The notes under the pieces were generated by a model that saw only the letters and a list, made by a program, of their open reading frames with translations, had not been told where the DNA came from and searched no databases. The position numbers were made by a program, and so were the translations under genes. Positions 25,983 through 35,140 of a stretch of DNA of 64,000 bases are shown piece by piece; position 1 is the stretch's first letter; each line of letters begins with the position of its first letter. Location of the stretch: the NCBI RefSeq assembly GCF_049472135.1, contig NZ_JBMOVV010000003.1, forward strand, positions 62,001-126,000, written 5' to 3'. This stretch comes from Arcobacter_B sp049472135 (GTDB lineage Bacteria; Campylobacterota; Campylobacteria; Campylobacterales; Arcobacteraceae).

Positions 25983-26480
25983 TTATTGTCCGCACTTACC
26001 TGCGCCACAAGACATTTTTTGTTTATTAGGCATACCATGATTTTTCATCATCATTCCTGCCATAACTTTTTTTACAGGTGCAAAAACTTTTACTACTTGT
26101 CCATTTGAAAAGTTTAAAACAACTTCAACTTCCATTTCTTCTTTTAAAGGTTTTGTTTTTAAATCAATTAACATTACATGAAAACCACCAGGTTTTAAAA
26201 CTGTAGTAGAGTTAGCTTCTATATCAATCTTAGGAACTTGATACATTTTCATAACTCCATCTTTCATATCATGAGTATGTAATTCAACAACATTTGAAGC
26301 ATTTGATGTAGCACTTACTAATGAGATTTTCTCATTTGAACTATTTGTAATCTCCATAAAAGCGGCACTATTTGGTAGATTTGGTGGAGTTGCTCTAACA
26401 TAAGCATTTTTTACACTTAAAGATGAAGCAAACATTGTCGATACACTTAAAAACAGTAGTGTTAGTAATTTTAATTTCAT
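25983..26480 (-). CDS. PCu(A)C periplasmic copper chaperone
   Basis: A cupredoxin-like copper(I) carrier of the PCu(A)C (DUF461) family that supplies CuA sites together with Sco1. 165 residues, signal peptide (1-19, ending F-A-S-S), and the metal motif: H-T-H-D-M, M then Met, G-G-F-H-V-M-L near 108-114. The C-terminal tail adds a Met/His/Cys cluster (M-M-M-K-N-H-G-M, then S-C-G-A-G-K-C-G). First gene of the operon with the hypothetical and sco1. The upstream region holds a perfect 14-bp AT palindrome but no clear operator. Confidence 0.93.
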   Translation of the reverse strand: MKLKLLTLLFLSVSTMFASSLSVKNAYVRATPPNLPNSAAFMEITNSSNEKISLVSATSNASNVVELHTHDMKDGVMKMYQVPKIDIEANSTTVLKPGGFHVMLIDLKTKPLKEEMEVEVVLNFSNGQVVKVFAPVKKVMAGMMMKNHGMPNKQKMSCGAGKCGQ

Positions 26481-26593
26481 TATGGTTCCTTTTTTTATAA
26501 AAATATATCACAGATGTGTTAATTTAATATTAAATAGCCATTTTTAGTCTATATTTTAGATGTAAAACTTATGTATATTAATATTTTTTATAC

Positions 26594-26599
26594 TATACT
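26594..26599 (+). promoter_or_regulatory. Probable -10 box of the diguanylate cyclase gene
   Basis: TATACT preceded by a TTTTTT run five bases upstream, the T-rich spacer pattern of Campylobacterota sigma70 promoters. It lies 28 bases before the start codon. No -35 is visible. Confidence 0.4.
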
Positions 26600-26627
26600 A
26601 GAAATAAAATAATTATGTGGAAAATAT

Positions 26628-28739
26628 ATGCAGTTAATTAATACTACATCTAGAACTAATTTTACAATTGCTTTCATATCTATATTTTTTACTTTTATTA
26701 TTTCTATATTTTTTCAATACAAAAGCTTCCAAGACGAAATTGAGCATGTTCAAAGAGACTTTATTGATTTAAAAAAACAAGAAGTTAAAACTGAAGTACT
26801 TAAAGTACATGCCCAAATAGAAAAAAAAGAAAAAGAAATAAATAACCAAATAAAAGCTCTTGTAAAAAAAAGAGTTCATTTAGCTCATACAATAGCAACT
26901 TCTATTTATAATGACAATAAAGATGTAAAAAGTGATGAAGAAATAAAATATTTAATCGTAACTGCTTTAAAAAATATATCTTTTTCAAATAAAAGAGCCT
27001 ACTTTTTTATAAATAGAAATGATGGACGAGCAGTATTATTTAATACTAAATCAAAATTACATGTAAATAGTAATATTTGGAATTTAAAAGATAAAACGGG
27101 AAAACTATTTATACAAGAACAAGCAAAAATTGCACTTGAAAAAGATGAAGGCTTTTTAAAAACTTATTTTGTAAAACCTGATTTAAATGATAATGTTCAA
27201 TACCCTAAAATAAGTTATATAAAGATGTTTAAACCCTTTAATTGGCATATTGGTACAGGTGAATATATAGATGATATTACAAATGAAATAAAACAGACTA
27301 TATTAGAAGATATTGCTAATATTAGATATGGGTTACATGGATATATATTTGTAAATAGGATTGATAAAAAAGCCTTAGTTTTCAATGGGGAGAAATTAAA
27401 AGAACCAAGAGATTATCCAAATACACAATTATTTAACCTACAAATGGAAAAAATAAAAAATGGTGGAAATTTCTTCTCTTATGATTTCAAGAAATTAAAC
27501 TCTCAAAAAGAGTTTGAAAAAATATCTTTTGTAAAAGGATATGATAAATGGGGTTGGATAATAGGAAGTGGTTTATATATAGATGAAGTACAAAAGCATA
27601 TTCAATCAAGAAAAAAAGAAGTTATAAACAATATCATAAAACAGAGTGTAAGTTTAATTTTAGTGTTAATTTTACTATTAGCAATTGTTTATTTAATTTC
27701 AGAGCAAGTATCGTTAAAACTTAGAAACAATATTGATAATCTAATTGATTCATTTAAAAAAGCTTCTAAAAAAAATAAGAAAATTGATACTCAACTTTTA
27801 ACATATGAAGAGTTTGAAGATTTAGCAAATAGTTTAAATAAAACTTTAAAATCAAGAAATAAAGCAATAATCAAACAACAATCATATTTAGAGATTATTA
27901 ATAAACATGTAATTACTTCTTCAACTGATGTAAAAGGAAATATTACAAATGTAAGTGATGCTTTTTGTGAGATTTCTGGTTATTCAAAAGATGAGCTTAT
28001 AGGACAATCTCATAATATAGTAAGACATCCTGATATACCAAAAATATTTTATAAACAGATGTGGGAAAAACTAGAAAAAGGTGAGATTTGGAGAGGTGAA
28101 ATTCTAAATCTTGCAAAAAATGGACAGAATTATTGGGTTGATACTGTAATTCAACCTATTTATAAAAAAGAAAAAATCATAGGTTATACTGCAATTAGAC
28201 ATGATATAACAGATAAGAAAAAAGTTGAATACTTATCAATTACTGATGAACTAACAAAACTAAGAAATAGAAGATTTTTTAATGAAACTATCGAAAAAGA
28301 GTTCTTTAGAGCAAAAAGAGAAGAAAGCCTTCTTAATTTTATCATGTTAGATATTGATTATTTCAAAAAATACAATGATAATTATGGTCATCAAGCAGGA
28401 GATGAAGCACTAAAAAAAGTAGCAGCAAGCCTGAAAAACTCACTAAAAAGAGCAAGTGATTATGCCTTTAGATTAGGTGGGGAAGAGTTTGGTATTTTAT
28501 TTATAAGTAATGATACAACTAGTGCTAAAAACTTTGCGAATATAATTTTAAAAACAATTGAGAACTTAAATATTCCACATGAAAAAAGCCAAGTTAGTAA
28601 ATATATTACAGCATCTATTGGATTAGTGACTAAAAATGTAGCAAATATGAGTGATTATAATGAACTTTATAAATTGGCAGATGAAGCTTTATATGAGGCA
28701 AAAGAAAAAGGAAGAAATCAAGTAATTGTAAAAGAGTAA
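26628..28739 (+). CDS. Diguanylate cyclase with periplasmic tandem Cache, PAS and GGDEF domains
   Basis: 703 residues. A membrane helix (about 9-29), two Cache-type sensor modules (F-N-W-H-I-G-T-G-E-Y-I and G-W-I-I-G-S-G-L-Y-I mark their ends), a second helix near 340-360, a PAS domain with PAC (about 435-545), and a GGDEF domain with intact G-G-E-E-F near 617-621. The inhibitory I-site R-A-S-D lies five residues before it. It should therefore make cyclic di-GMP in response to a periplasmic ligand and be product-inhibited. It is monocistronic and ends in a convergent hairpin. Cyclic di-GMP could govern the Lap-like adhesin locus, but no LapD is in the window. Confidence 0.93.
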   Translation: MQLINTTSRTNFTIAFISIFFTFIISIFFQYKSFQDEIEHVQRDFIDLKKQEVKTEVLKVHAQIEKKEKEINNQIKALVKKRVHLAHTIATSIYNDNKDVKSDEEIKYLIVTALKNISFSNKRAYFFINRNDGRAVLFNTKSKLHVNSNIWNLKDKTGKLFIQEQAKIALEKDEGFLKTYFVKPDLNDNVQYPKISYIKMFKPFNWHIGTGEYIDDITNEIKQTILEDIANIRYGLHGYIFVNRIDKKALVFNGEKLKEPRDYPNTQLFNLQMEKIKNGGNFFSYDFKKLNSQKEFEKISFVKGYDKWGWIIGSGLYIDEVQKHIQSRKKEVINNIIKQSVSLILVLILLLAIVYLISEQVSLKLRNNIDNLIDSFKKASKKNKKIDTQLLTYEEFEDLANSLNKTLKSRNKAIIKQQSYLEIINKHVITSSTDVKGNITNVSDAFCEISGYSKDELIGQSHNIVRHPDIPKIFYKQMWEKLEKGEIWRGEILNLAKNGQNYWVDTVIQPIYKKEKIIGYTAIRHDITDKKKVEYLSITDELTKLRNRRFFNETIEKEFFRAKREESLLNFIMLDIDYFKKYNDNYGHQAGDEALKKVAASLKNSLKRASDYAFRLGGEEFGILFISNDTTSAKNFANIILKTIENLNIPHEKSQVSKYITASIGLVTKNVANMSDYNELYKLADEALYEAKEKGRNQVIVKE

Positions 28740-28753
28740 CAAAACTCTTTTAC
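28728..28753. terminator. Convergent terminator hairpin embedded in two gene ends
   Basis: GTAAAAGAGT and ACTCTTTTAC form a perfect 10-bp stem around a 6-base loop. It includes the cyclase stop codon and reaches the last base of the convergent flavoprotein gene. A-rich and T-rich flanks allow termination in both directions. Confidence 0.65.
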
Positions 28754-29991
28754 TACTTTTTTAAATGTCCAGCTAAAAATCCACTTGAAAAAGACCATTG
28801 AAGATTATAACCACCACATGGTCCATCTAAATCCATAACTTCACCACAAAAATATAATCCATCAACTATTTTACTTTGCATTGTGTTTGGATTTATCTCT
28901 TTTAAGCTTACTCCACCTCTTGTAATCATAGCTTTTTTAAAGCCTACTGAGTCTGTAACTGTAAATGGTGTATTTGCAACTATATTTACTAAATCATTTC
29001 TAGTTTGTCCATCTTGGTCTTTAAACTTTTTATCAAGTTTTGCTTTTACTTGTAAACATAACTCTTTTGATACAGAAGCTGGTAAAAGAGTACTTAAAAG
29101 CTCAACTACATTTGCATCAGGCTTTAAAGTACCTTGCTTTTTCAAGTGTTGAAAAATCTCATCTTCACTTTTACCTTTTACCATATTTATTAAAAGTGGA
29201 ACTTCATTATACTTTTCAAGTAAAGGAGTAATCTCCCTAGAAAAATCTAAGATAACTGGACCTCTTAAGCCCTTCGATGTAAAAATCAAGTCTCCAACAG
29301 CTTTTAGTTTTTTAGCTTTTTTCAAATCAATTCTCACAATTGCTTTTGCAATTGTATCAGCTGTACAGTTTGCTACCCAAGTCTCTTTTACATATACAGG
29401 AAGCATAGCAGGATAAAGGTCTGTTACTTTGTGTCCTAACTCTTTTGCAAACTCATAACCATCACCATTTGCTCCAAGCATTGGAAATCCTAGTCCACCT
29501 GTTGCTACTATTACATTAGGTGATTCAAAGTTTCCTTTTTGTGTTTGAACTCCTGTGATTTTTGTATTGTCACATAAAAGTCTATCAACTTTACAATCAC
29601 ATAAGACTTCTACTTCAAGTCTTTCTAACTCTTTTTGTAAAGCATTTATAATTGTAGAAGAGTTATGAGTAACAGGAAAAATTCTAAAACCATCTTTTGT
29701 ATCTGTTTGAACACCTATACTTGAGAAAAACTCTCTTAGGTCATTTTTATCCAACATATTAATAGCAGTCATCATAAACTTACCGTTTCTTCCAAAAGAG
29801 CTCATAAAATCCTCTTTACTTAAAGTATTAGTAAGATTACACTTTCCTCCACCTGTTGCTTTTAGTTTTGCACCAAGGGAACTTAGTTTTTCTAAAAGTA
29901 AAACATCAAATCCTAATTTTTTTGCAGTTATTGCTGCAATCATTCCAGCTCCACCAGAACCAATTACTATTACATCATATTCTTTTTTCAT
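28753..29991 (-). CDS. HI0933/YhiN-family FAD-dependent oxidoreductase
   Basis: 412 residues. The FAD-binding Rossmann motif (V-I-G-S-G-G-A-G-M) at about 11-18, then the family motif G-A-K-L-K-A-T-G-G-G-K-C-N-L-T-N, V-A-T-G-G-L-G-F-P, and a C-terminal F-C-G-E-V-M-D-L-D-G-P-C-G-G-Y-N-L-Q. Full length with a standard ATG, it serves as the internal reference for the paralogue at 21333, whose matching N-terminus lacks a normal start codon. The reaction is unknown for the family. Confidence 0.92.
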   Translation of the reverse strand: MKKEYDVIVIGSGGAGMIAAITAKKLGFDVLLLEKLSSLGAKLKATGGGKCNLTNTLSKEDFMSSFGRNGKFMMTAINMLDKNDLREFFSSIGVQTDTKDGFRIFPVTHNSSTIINALQKELERLEVEVLCDCKVDRLLCDNTKITGVQTQKGNFESPNVIVATGGLGFPMLGANGDGYEFAKELGHKVTDLYPAMLPVYVKETWVANCTADTIAKAIVRIDLKKAKKLKAVGDLIFTSKGLRGPVILDFSREITPLLEKYNEVPLLINMVKGKSEDEIFQHLKKQGTLKPDANVVELLSTLLPASVSKELCLQVKAKLDKKFKDQDGQTRNDLVNIVANTPFTVTDSVGFKKAMITRGGVSLKEINPNTMQSKIVDGLYFCGEVMDLDGPCGGYNLQWSFSSGFLAGHLKK

Positions 29992-30039
29992 GGCGTAATC
30001 ATAACCAAAGATTGTTAAAAACTTTGATATACTTCATTT

Positions 30040-31047
30040 ATGAAAATAAGAGTCGGAACATTTAATTTATTTCAATTTGTAGAACCACCTTACAGCTGGT
30101 ATGTAAAAAAAGACAAATTCACACAAGAACAATGGATAGAGAAAACAACTTGGATAAAAAAACAAATAACTTCAATGGATTGTGATGTTATTGGTTTTCA
30201 AGAAGTATTCTCTCAAAATGCCCTAAAAGATTTATGTAAAGAACTAGGCTTTGAATACTTTGTAACAGTTGATACACCAAGAGTTCATGAAAAAAATGAA
30301 CTTGTTTATGTTAGTACGACCGTTGCACTTGCTTCAAAACACCCAATATCAAATATAAAAAATGTTAAAACCCATACTCCAAGTTTGAAAAAACATCATT
30401 TTAAAGGACCCTTTAAATTTGCTAGAACTCCTATAAAAGCTGATGTTACACTTCCAAATGACCAAACTTTCACAATCTATGTTTGTCATCTAAAATCAAA
30501 CAGAGAAAATGAGTTTGAATATATTTTTAATGAAAAACATACACTTGAAGAAAAAAACAAACAAGTTCAAAAAGCTTTAAAAGAAAACTTTAGTAAATCA
30601 CTAAAACAAAGACTTTGCGAGGCTTCTTCACTATTTTTTGATATGAAAAAACAAAAAGATAAACCTTATATATTAGTATGTGATTTAAATGATAGGCTTC
30701 ACTCTTTAACTATAGATGCCCTATCAAATAATAAATATCATGATGAAACTAGAAAAGAGACATTTATTTTAAAAGATGCTTATTATGAACATGAAAGAAA
30801 AATCTATAATCCCCATCCTGAACAAAAAGAGATAAAAAGAGAAGCTACAAGTTACTTTGTAGGTAAAGGAAATGTTTTAGATTTTATATTTATTAGTAAT
30901 GCACTTAGCAAAAAAAATACAAAAAGTGTTGCAAATATAGATAATTATGAGATTTTTAATGAACATATTGAAGAAAATCACGATGGTTCTATTCTTAAAA
31001 GTGACCATGCACAAGTAGTTTGTCAATTAAATTTCAAAAAAAATTGA
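30040..31047 (+). CDS. Endonuclease/exonuclease/phosphatase-family hydrolase
   Basis: 335 residues of the EEP superfamily (DNase I, exonuclease III, sphingomyelinase folds). Catalytic markers are T-F-N-L-F-Q-F at 7-13, Q-E-V-F for the metal-binding Glu, C-H-L-K-S-N, D-L-N-D-R, and the terminal S-D-H-A-Q-V. No signal peptide or membrane segment is seen, so the substrate is likely intracellular. Divergent from the flavoprotein gene. Specific substrate cannot be told. Confidence 0.88.
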   Translation: MKIRVGTFNLFQFVEPPYSWYVKKDKFTQEQWIEKTTWIKKQITSMDCDVIGFQEVFSQNALKDLCKELGFEYFVTVDTPRVHEKNELVYVSTTVALASKHPISNIKNVKTHTPSLKKHHFKGPFKFARTPIKADVTLPNDQTFTIYVCHLKSNRENEFEYIFNEKHTLEEKNKQVQKALKENFSKSLKQRLCEASSLFFDMKKQKDKPYILVCDLNDRLHSLTIDALSNNKYHDETRKETFILKDAYYEHERKIYNPHPEQKEIKREATSYFVGKGNVLDFIFISNALSKKNTKSVANIDNYEIFNEHIEENHDGSILKSDHAQVVCQLNFKKN

Positions 31048-31088
31048 CAATTTTGTAAAAAATACACTTTTTATACATGAATTCTTAT

Positions 31089-31094
31089 TATAAT
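31089..31094 (+). promoter_or_regulatory. Promoter -10 of the candidate small RNA
   Basis: A perfect TATAAT in the region after the nuclease stop, preceded by T-rich sequence (TTTTTAT) about 17 bases upstream. It predicts transcription from about position 31101. Confidence 0.55.
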
Positions 31095-31100
31095 ACATTC

Positions 31101-31214
31101 AGAAATAAATTAAACCCATTAATTTATTCACAGAGTAAGCAGTAGTATTGCTTCCTTTAAACTCCTCCTTATTCAAAAAGAGAAAAGTTTTGTGCTTACT
31201 TTTCTCTTTTTTTT
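31101..31214 (+). ncRNA. Candidate small regulatory RNA with anti-Shine-Dalgarno run
   Basis: A 298-base gap between genes (31048-31345) holds a complete transcription unit: perfect TATAAT, about 114 bases, and a strong terminator. The first part folds into a hairpin, AATAAATTAA with TTAATTTATT around ACCCA (about 31104-31128). A smaller hairpin, AAGCA with TGCTT, follows. Between it and the terminator lies CTCCTCCTT (31162-31170), complementary to Shine-Dalgarno sequences and apparently single-stranded. No open frame with a ribosome-binding site is present. It resembles in logic C/U-rich-loop small RNAs such as RepG of H. pylori, but no family is recognised. The remaining bases up to 31345 hold only the promoter of the next gene. 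Confidence 0.55.
31175..31211 (+). terminator. Terminator of the candidate small RNA
   Basis: AAAAAGAGAAAAG pairs with CTTTTCTCTTTTT (13 bp) around an 11-base loop, followed directly by more T residues. It is not positioned at the end of any protein gene, as the nuclease gene stops about 130 bases upstream. Confidence 0.75.
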
Positions 31215-31345
31215 AATCTATTTTTCTTTAAATCATAAATAAATATAACACTCAACATAACAAATTCCAAAATTTCAGCAAATTATTACCATTATAGTAC
31301 CTTTTAAATGTTATAATTTATGTTATATAATATAAAGGAGCTAAT

Positions 31346-31678
31346 ATGAGTGCTAATAATATAGTAAGAAATCACGTAGAAAAAATTCAATTAGCTTTGA
31401 ATACTACTGATATTGAACTAATGGATGAGTTAAAGTTTGATGTATCTACAAATGTTAGAAGAGCTTTAGCTAAAAACAGAAATGTTCCAAGTAGGATAAT
31501 AGACAGATTAGCCTTTGACCCTGCCTTAAATGTATCATTTATGGCTTTACAAAATATAAATTGTACAAAACAAAGAGATTTAGGAGATTCAGCAGATCAT
31601 CCATGTGTTTCATGTACAAATAGTGAGACAAGTCTAAATTGCAATACTTGTCCAAGAATTAAAGCTTTTAATTACTAA
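31346..31678 (+). CDS. Small LRV-repeat protein with C-terminal cysteine cluster
   Basis: 110 residues. The middle part (about 22-70) has two helical units like leucine-rich-repeat variant (LRV) repeats: V-R-R-A-L-A-K-N-R-N-V-P, I-I-D-R-L-A-F-D-P and L-N-V-S-F-M-A-L-Q-N. A C-terminal cluster C-V-S-C ... C-N-T-C, plus Cys78, could bind a metal or iron-sulfur cluster. The known LRV protein of Azotobacter has a 4Fe-4S cluster at the N-terminus, so a C-terminal cluster would be a variation. An AAGGAG site precedes the ATG by seven bases. Monocistronic with its own terminator. Confidence 0.7.
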   Translation: MSANNIVRNHVEKIQLALNTTDIELMDELKFDVSTNVRRALAKNRNVPSRIIDRLAFDPALNVSFMALQNINCTKQRDLGDSADHPCVSCTNSETSLNCNTCPRIKAFNY

Positions 31679-31682
31679 TAAA

Positions 31683-31707
31683 AAATACAGAGTTCAACTC
31701 TGTATTT
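31683..31707. terminator. Bidirectional terminator between the LRV gene and mfd
   Basis: AAATACAGAGTT and AACTCTGTATTT are perfectly complementary around one C, so the functional loop is a few bases more. It starts five bases after the LRV-protein stop and ends two bases before the mfd stop on the opposite strand. Confidence 0.75.
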
Positions 31708-31708
31708 C

Positions 31709-34696
31709 TTACTTTCTTAAATACTTTAACGTAGTTGCTATAATATCATCATCATCTTTTGATGGTGATTTTATAGTCTCTTTTGAATCATCATCTTTTA
31801 CAAATGTTATATTCATTTCATAAGATGAAATAGTTTTTATTTTCTTAGATAAACTTAATATTTTAATCATAATAAGCTCTAAGAACTGTTTTGTTGGAAT
31901 ATCTGGCTTACCAAATCTATCTTCCATCTCTTCTTCAATAGCATAAACAGCTTCTTTATCATGACATTTAGAAAGTCTTCTATAAAGCTCTAATCTTACT
32001 CTATCTTCTGTAATATATTCATCAGATAAATATGCTGAAATAGCAAGTTTAATATCAACAGTTTTATTCTCTTCTTTTGTTTCACCACTTAAACTAGCTA
32101 AAGCTTCTTCAAGCATCTTAAGATACAAACCATAACCTATTTGCTTAATATGACCACTTTGAGCTTCACCTATGATATTTCCACCACCTCTGATTTCTAA
32201 GTCTTGGTGAGCAAGAGCTGTACCACTTCCTAAATATGAGTTAGATTCTAAAGCAACAAGTCTTTTTACTGCATCATTTGTGATTTGTTTTTTATCTTCA
32301 ACAACATAATAACAGAAACCTTCTTTGTCACTTCTACCAACTCTTCCTCTTAACTGATGTAAATCAGCAATACCAAATCTATCAGCCCCATCAATAATAA
32401 TAGAGTTTGCATTTGGTAAATGAAGTCCAGATTCTACAATAGATGTAGCTAGTAAAATATCAAACTCTTTATTTTCAAAGGCATCAATAATCTTTTCAGC
32501 TTGAGCAGGTTTTATCTTAGAGTGAATAACTTCAACTTTAATATTTGGAATAATCTCTTCAATATCACTTTTTTTAGCTTCAATTGAAGCAATATTATTA
32601 TGAACATAGAAAAACTGTCCACCTCTTCTTTTCTCTCTTAAGATTATCTCTTTGATAAGTTTATCACTATACTCTTTAACATAAGTTCTAACCCCTAATC
32701 TCTCACTTGGAGGAGTAAGCAAGGCACTCATACCTTTTAGTTTTGATAAGGCAAGGTTTAATGTTCTTGGAATTGGTGTAGCACTCATTGAGAAAATATG
32801 TACATCATCTCTTAATGCTTTTAGTTTCTCTTTTTGTTTTACTCCAAATTTATGCTCTTCGTCAATAACAACTAAAGCTAAATCATTTGTTTTAACTCCA
32901 AGTAATGAGTGAGTTCCCACAACTAGTTTAATCTCACCTGTCTCAAGCCCTTTTTTGATATGATTTTTCTCTTTTGTTGAAGTTTTACCATCAAGCTTAG
33001 CCATAGGGAAACCATACTGCTCGAACCTTTTTTGCATTCCATGGAAATGTTGTGTAGCAAGTAGTGTTGTAGGACAAACAAATAAAGCTTGTTTACCATC
33101 TAAAACAACTGCTAAAAGTGCATTCATTGCAACTTCTGTTTTACCAAATCCAACATCACCTGATAAAAGTCTATCCATTACTCGACCACTACTTAAATCA
33201 GCAAAAATATCTCTAACAGCTTTTGCTTGATCTTTTGTATAATCAAACCCTGCATTTTTTTGGAAATCAAGTAAAACTTGTTTATCAGTATTTATCTTCA
33301 CACCATTTATAAGCTCTCTTGCAGCTGCCATTTTAATAATATCATTTGCAATTGCAAATAATTTATCTTTTACTTTATCTTTAAGCTTAGCAAAACTTCC
33401 TTTTCCAAGCTTATCAACTGTTGCATAAGAGTTTCCATCAGCAACATATCTATCAATCAAATCTATATTTTCAACAGGAATTAAAAGCTTATCATCACCT
33501 GCATACATAACAATAACAAAGTCTCTTTTAGCTCCCATAACTGTAACAGGCTCTATTCCTTTGTATTGTCCAATACCATGTTTTTCGTGAACTACAAAAT
33601 CATTTTCTTGAAGTTCATCAAGTACTAGTTTTACTCTTTTCTTTCTTCTTGTTTTTATCTCTTTATTTAAAGATATGATGATTTCATCATCACCAATAAC
33701 ATTTAAGATATATGGTTCAATTATATAGTTGATATTTGTATCACTAAGTTCTAAATCATATGCTTTAATTTTAGCTTCTGTAGATGAAATAATATTAACT
33801 TTTTTACCTTCATGAAAAGAGATAAACTCTTTTACATTTGCAGGAGCTATTTCTTGGTATGTTTTTGCTTTATAAACTTGAGGAGTTGATAAAAACTTAT
33901 CTTTATTTAGTCTCTTATCTTCAAATACATAAACTTCATCTAACTCTTCTAAGGCTTCTTGTGTAATAAAACTATTCATGTTTTGAGGTAGATACTCACC
34001 TAAATCATTTAAATACCAAAATCCAAGAGAGTGAATATCTTTTACAAAAGCATCAGATTCAACACTTTGAACTTGTTCACTAATACCTTCAAAAGTCTCT
34101 TCATCTAAGGCTAAAAATGCAGGTGTAATTGTAAAGCTTTCAATCTCTTCTTTAAATGATTTTTGATCTTCAATATCAAACTTTCTAATACTTTCAACTT
34201 CATCATCAAAGAAAGATACTCTATATCCAAACTCACTTCCTAAAGGGCAAATATCTAAAATATCACCTCTTATAGAAACTTCTGCTTCTGAAGTTACAAT
34301 ATCAACAAAATAGTAACCCCAATTGTAAAGTTTTGATTTTAGTTCTTCAAGATTTATAGTATCAGCAAAAGCTATTTCATAGTTATCAAAACACTTTGCT
34401 TTTGGCATAGGATAAGAGATAGTTCTAATAGGTGAGATTAAAATTTTATTTTGTTTTTTATAGTTATAAAAACCATTTAAAGCTTTAGTAATATCTTGTA
34501 ATTCTTCACTAAAAGATAATAAATCATCTCCAAAATTAGCTCTAAAATCAGATAAAACAAAAGGAGTAAAACCTAAATAAGAGACAATATCATTTGCTAT
34601 TTGAGCTTGTTTATCATCATTTACAATTAAAAGCTCACACTCTTTTAATCTTTTTTCATCTTTTAAGTTTTTTAAAAATTCGTAAATACTTTTCAC
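31709..34696 (-). CDS. mfd: Transcription-repair coupling factor Mfd
   Basis: An SF2 translocase that removes stalled RNA polymerase and recruits UvrA. 995 residues, shorter than the E. coli protein of about 1150, as is common in Campylobacterota. Order: UvrB-like N-terminal module, RNA-polymerase interaction (CarD-like) domain beginning L-Q-E-N-D-F-V-V-H-E-K-H-G-I-G, RecG-like helicase with G-D-V-G-F-G-K-T (Walker A), V-I-D-E-E-H (DEEH box) and Q-L-R-G-R-V-G-R (motif VI), then the C-terminal UvrA-masking domain. GTG start overlapping the upstream stop (TAGTG). Confidence 0.97.
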   Translation of the reverse strand: MKSIYEFLKNLKDEKRLKECELLIVNDDKQAQIANDIVSYLGFTPFVLSDFRANFGDDLLSFSEELQDITKALNGFYNYKKQNKILISPIRTISYPMPKAKCFDNYEIAFADTINLEELKSKLYNWGYYFVDIVTSEAEVSIRGDILDICPLGSEFGYRVSFFDDEVESIRKFDIEDQKSFKEEIESFTITPAFLALDEETFEGISEQVQSVESDAFVKDIHSLGFWYLNDLGEYLPQNMNSFITQEALEELDEVYVFEDKRLNKDKFLSTPQVYKAKTYQEIAPANVKEFISFHEGKKVNIISSTEAKIKAYDLELSDTNINYIIEPYILNVIGDDEIIISLNKEIKTRRKKRVKLVLDELQENDFVVHEKHGIGQYKGIEPVTVMGAKRDFVIVMYAGDDKLLIPVENIDLIDRYVADGNSYATVDKLGKGSFAKLKDKVKDKLFAIANDIIKMAAARELINGVKINTDKQVLLDFQKNAGFDYTKDQAKAVRDIFADLSSGRVMDRLLSGDVGFGKTEVAMNALLAVVLDGKQALFVCPTTLLATQHFHGMQKRFEQYGFPMAKLDGKTSTKEKNHIKKGLETGEIKLVVGTHSLLGVKTNDLALVVIDEEHKFGVKQKEKLKALRDDVHIFSMSATPIPRTLNLALSKLKGMSALLTPPSERLGVRTYVKEYSDKLIKEIILREKRRGGQFFYVHNNIASIEAKKSDIEEIIPNIKVEVIHSKIKPAQAEKIIDAFENKEFDILLATSIVESGLHLPNANSIIIDGADRFGIADLHQLRGRVGRSDKEGFCYYVVEDKKQITNDAVKRLVALESNSYLGSGTALAHQDLEIRGGGNIIGEAQSGHIKQIGYGLYLKMLEEALASLSGETKEENKTVDIKLAISAYLSDEYITEDRVRLELYRRLSKCHDKEAVYAIEEEMEDRFGKPDIPTKQFLELIMIKILSLSKKIKTISSYEMNITFVKDDDSKETIKSPSKDDDDIIATTLKYLRK

Positions 34697-35010
34697 TATT
34701 TTTCTTCTTTTATCTCTTCAAAAAAGCCTGTTTCTTTATCATAAAAGTAAGGTGGATAGGGTGTTTCATTTAATAAAAATACTAAGTTAGCATCCTCAAA
34801 ACCTGCTTTTTGAAGTCCTTCTTTAAATATCTCTAAAATAAATGCTTTTGTAGTAACTAATGTAGTTGTAGAAAAAGAAGTATAAACATGTTTTTCTCCT
34901 TCAACTGCTTTAAAACTTTTTCTTTTTAAAAATTTTTCTAGTTTTTCTTCATCTTGAAGTCCACCAACATCAAGTAAAACTAAAACATCAATCTGTTTTT
35001 CATCTGCCAT
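34696..35010 (-). CDS. Conserved small protein, function unknown
   Basis: A 104-residue soluble protein with an alpha/beta pattern: acidic N-terminus, V-L-V-L-L-D-V-G-G strand, K-F-L-K-R-K helix and a C-terminal N-E-T-P-Y-P-P-Y-F-Y segment. No named family is recognised. Its stop shares one base with the mfd GTG, so mfd translation is probably coupled to it. Preceded by an AAGGAA site. Confidence 0.7.
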   Translation of the reverse strand: MADEKQIDVLVLLDVGGLQDEEKLEKFLKRKSFKAVEGEKHVYTSFSTTTLVTTKAFILEIFKEGLQKAGFEDANLVFLLNETPYPPYFYDKETGFFEEIKEEK

Positions 35011-35140
35011 AAAATATTCCTTTTAAACTTCTATAAATTATCTCATTTTGTATAATAAAAACGTATTGTATTTAAATAAGGTTTAATTTGGGATTTAAAA
35101 AATATGTGCAAAAAAGATAACATCTAACCGAAGTTAGATG

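Noticed and set aside
26522..26535. Perfect AT palindrome ATTTAATATTAAAT before the PCu(A)C gene as a Fur or copper operator
   Set aside because: In sequence this AT-rich such palindromes are expected by chance and it does not resemble a Fur consensus.
31044..31058. TTGACAATTTTGTAA as a fourth Pho box
   Set aside because: The two halves are 9 bases apart instead of 11, no -10 lies 10 bases downstream, and the first part overlaps the nuclease stop.
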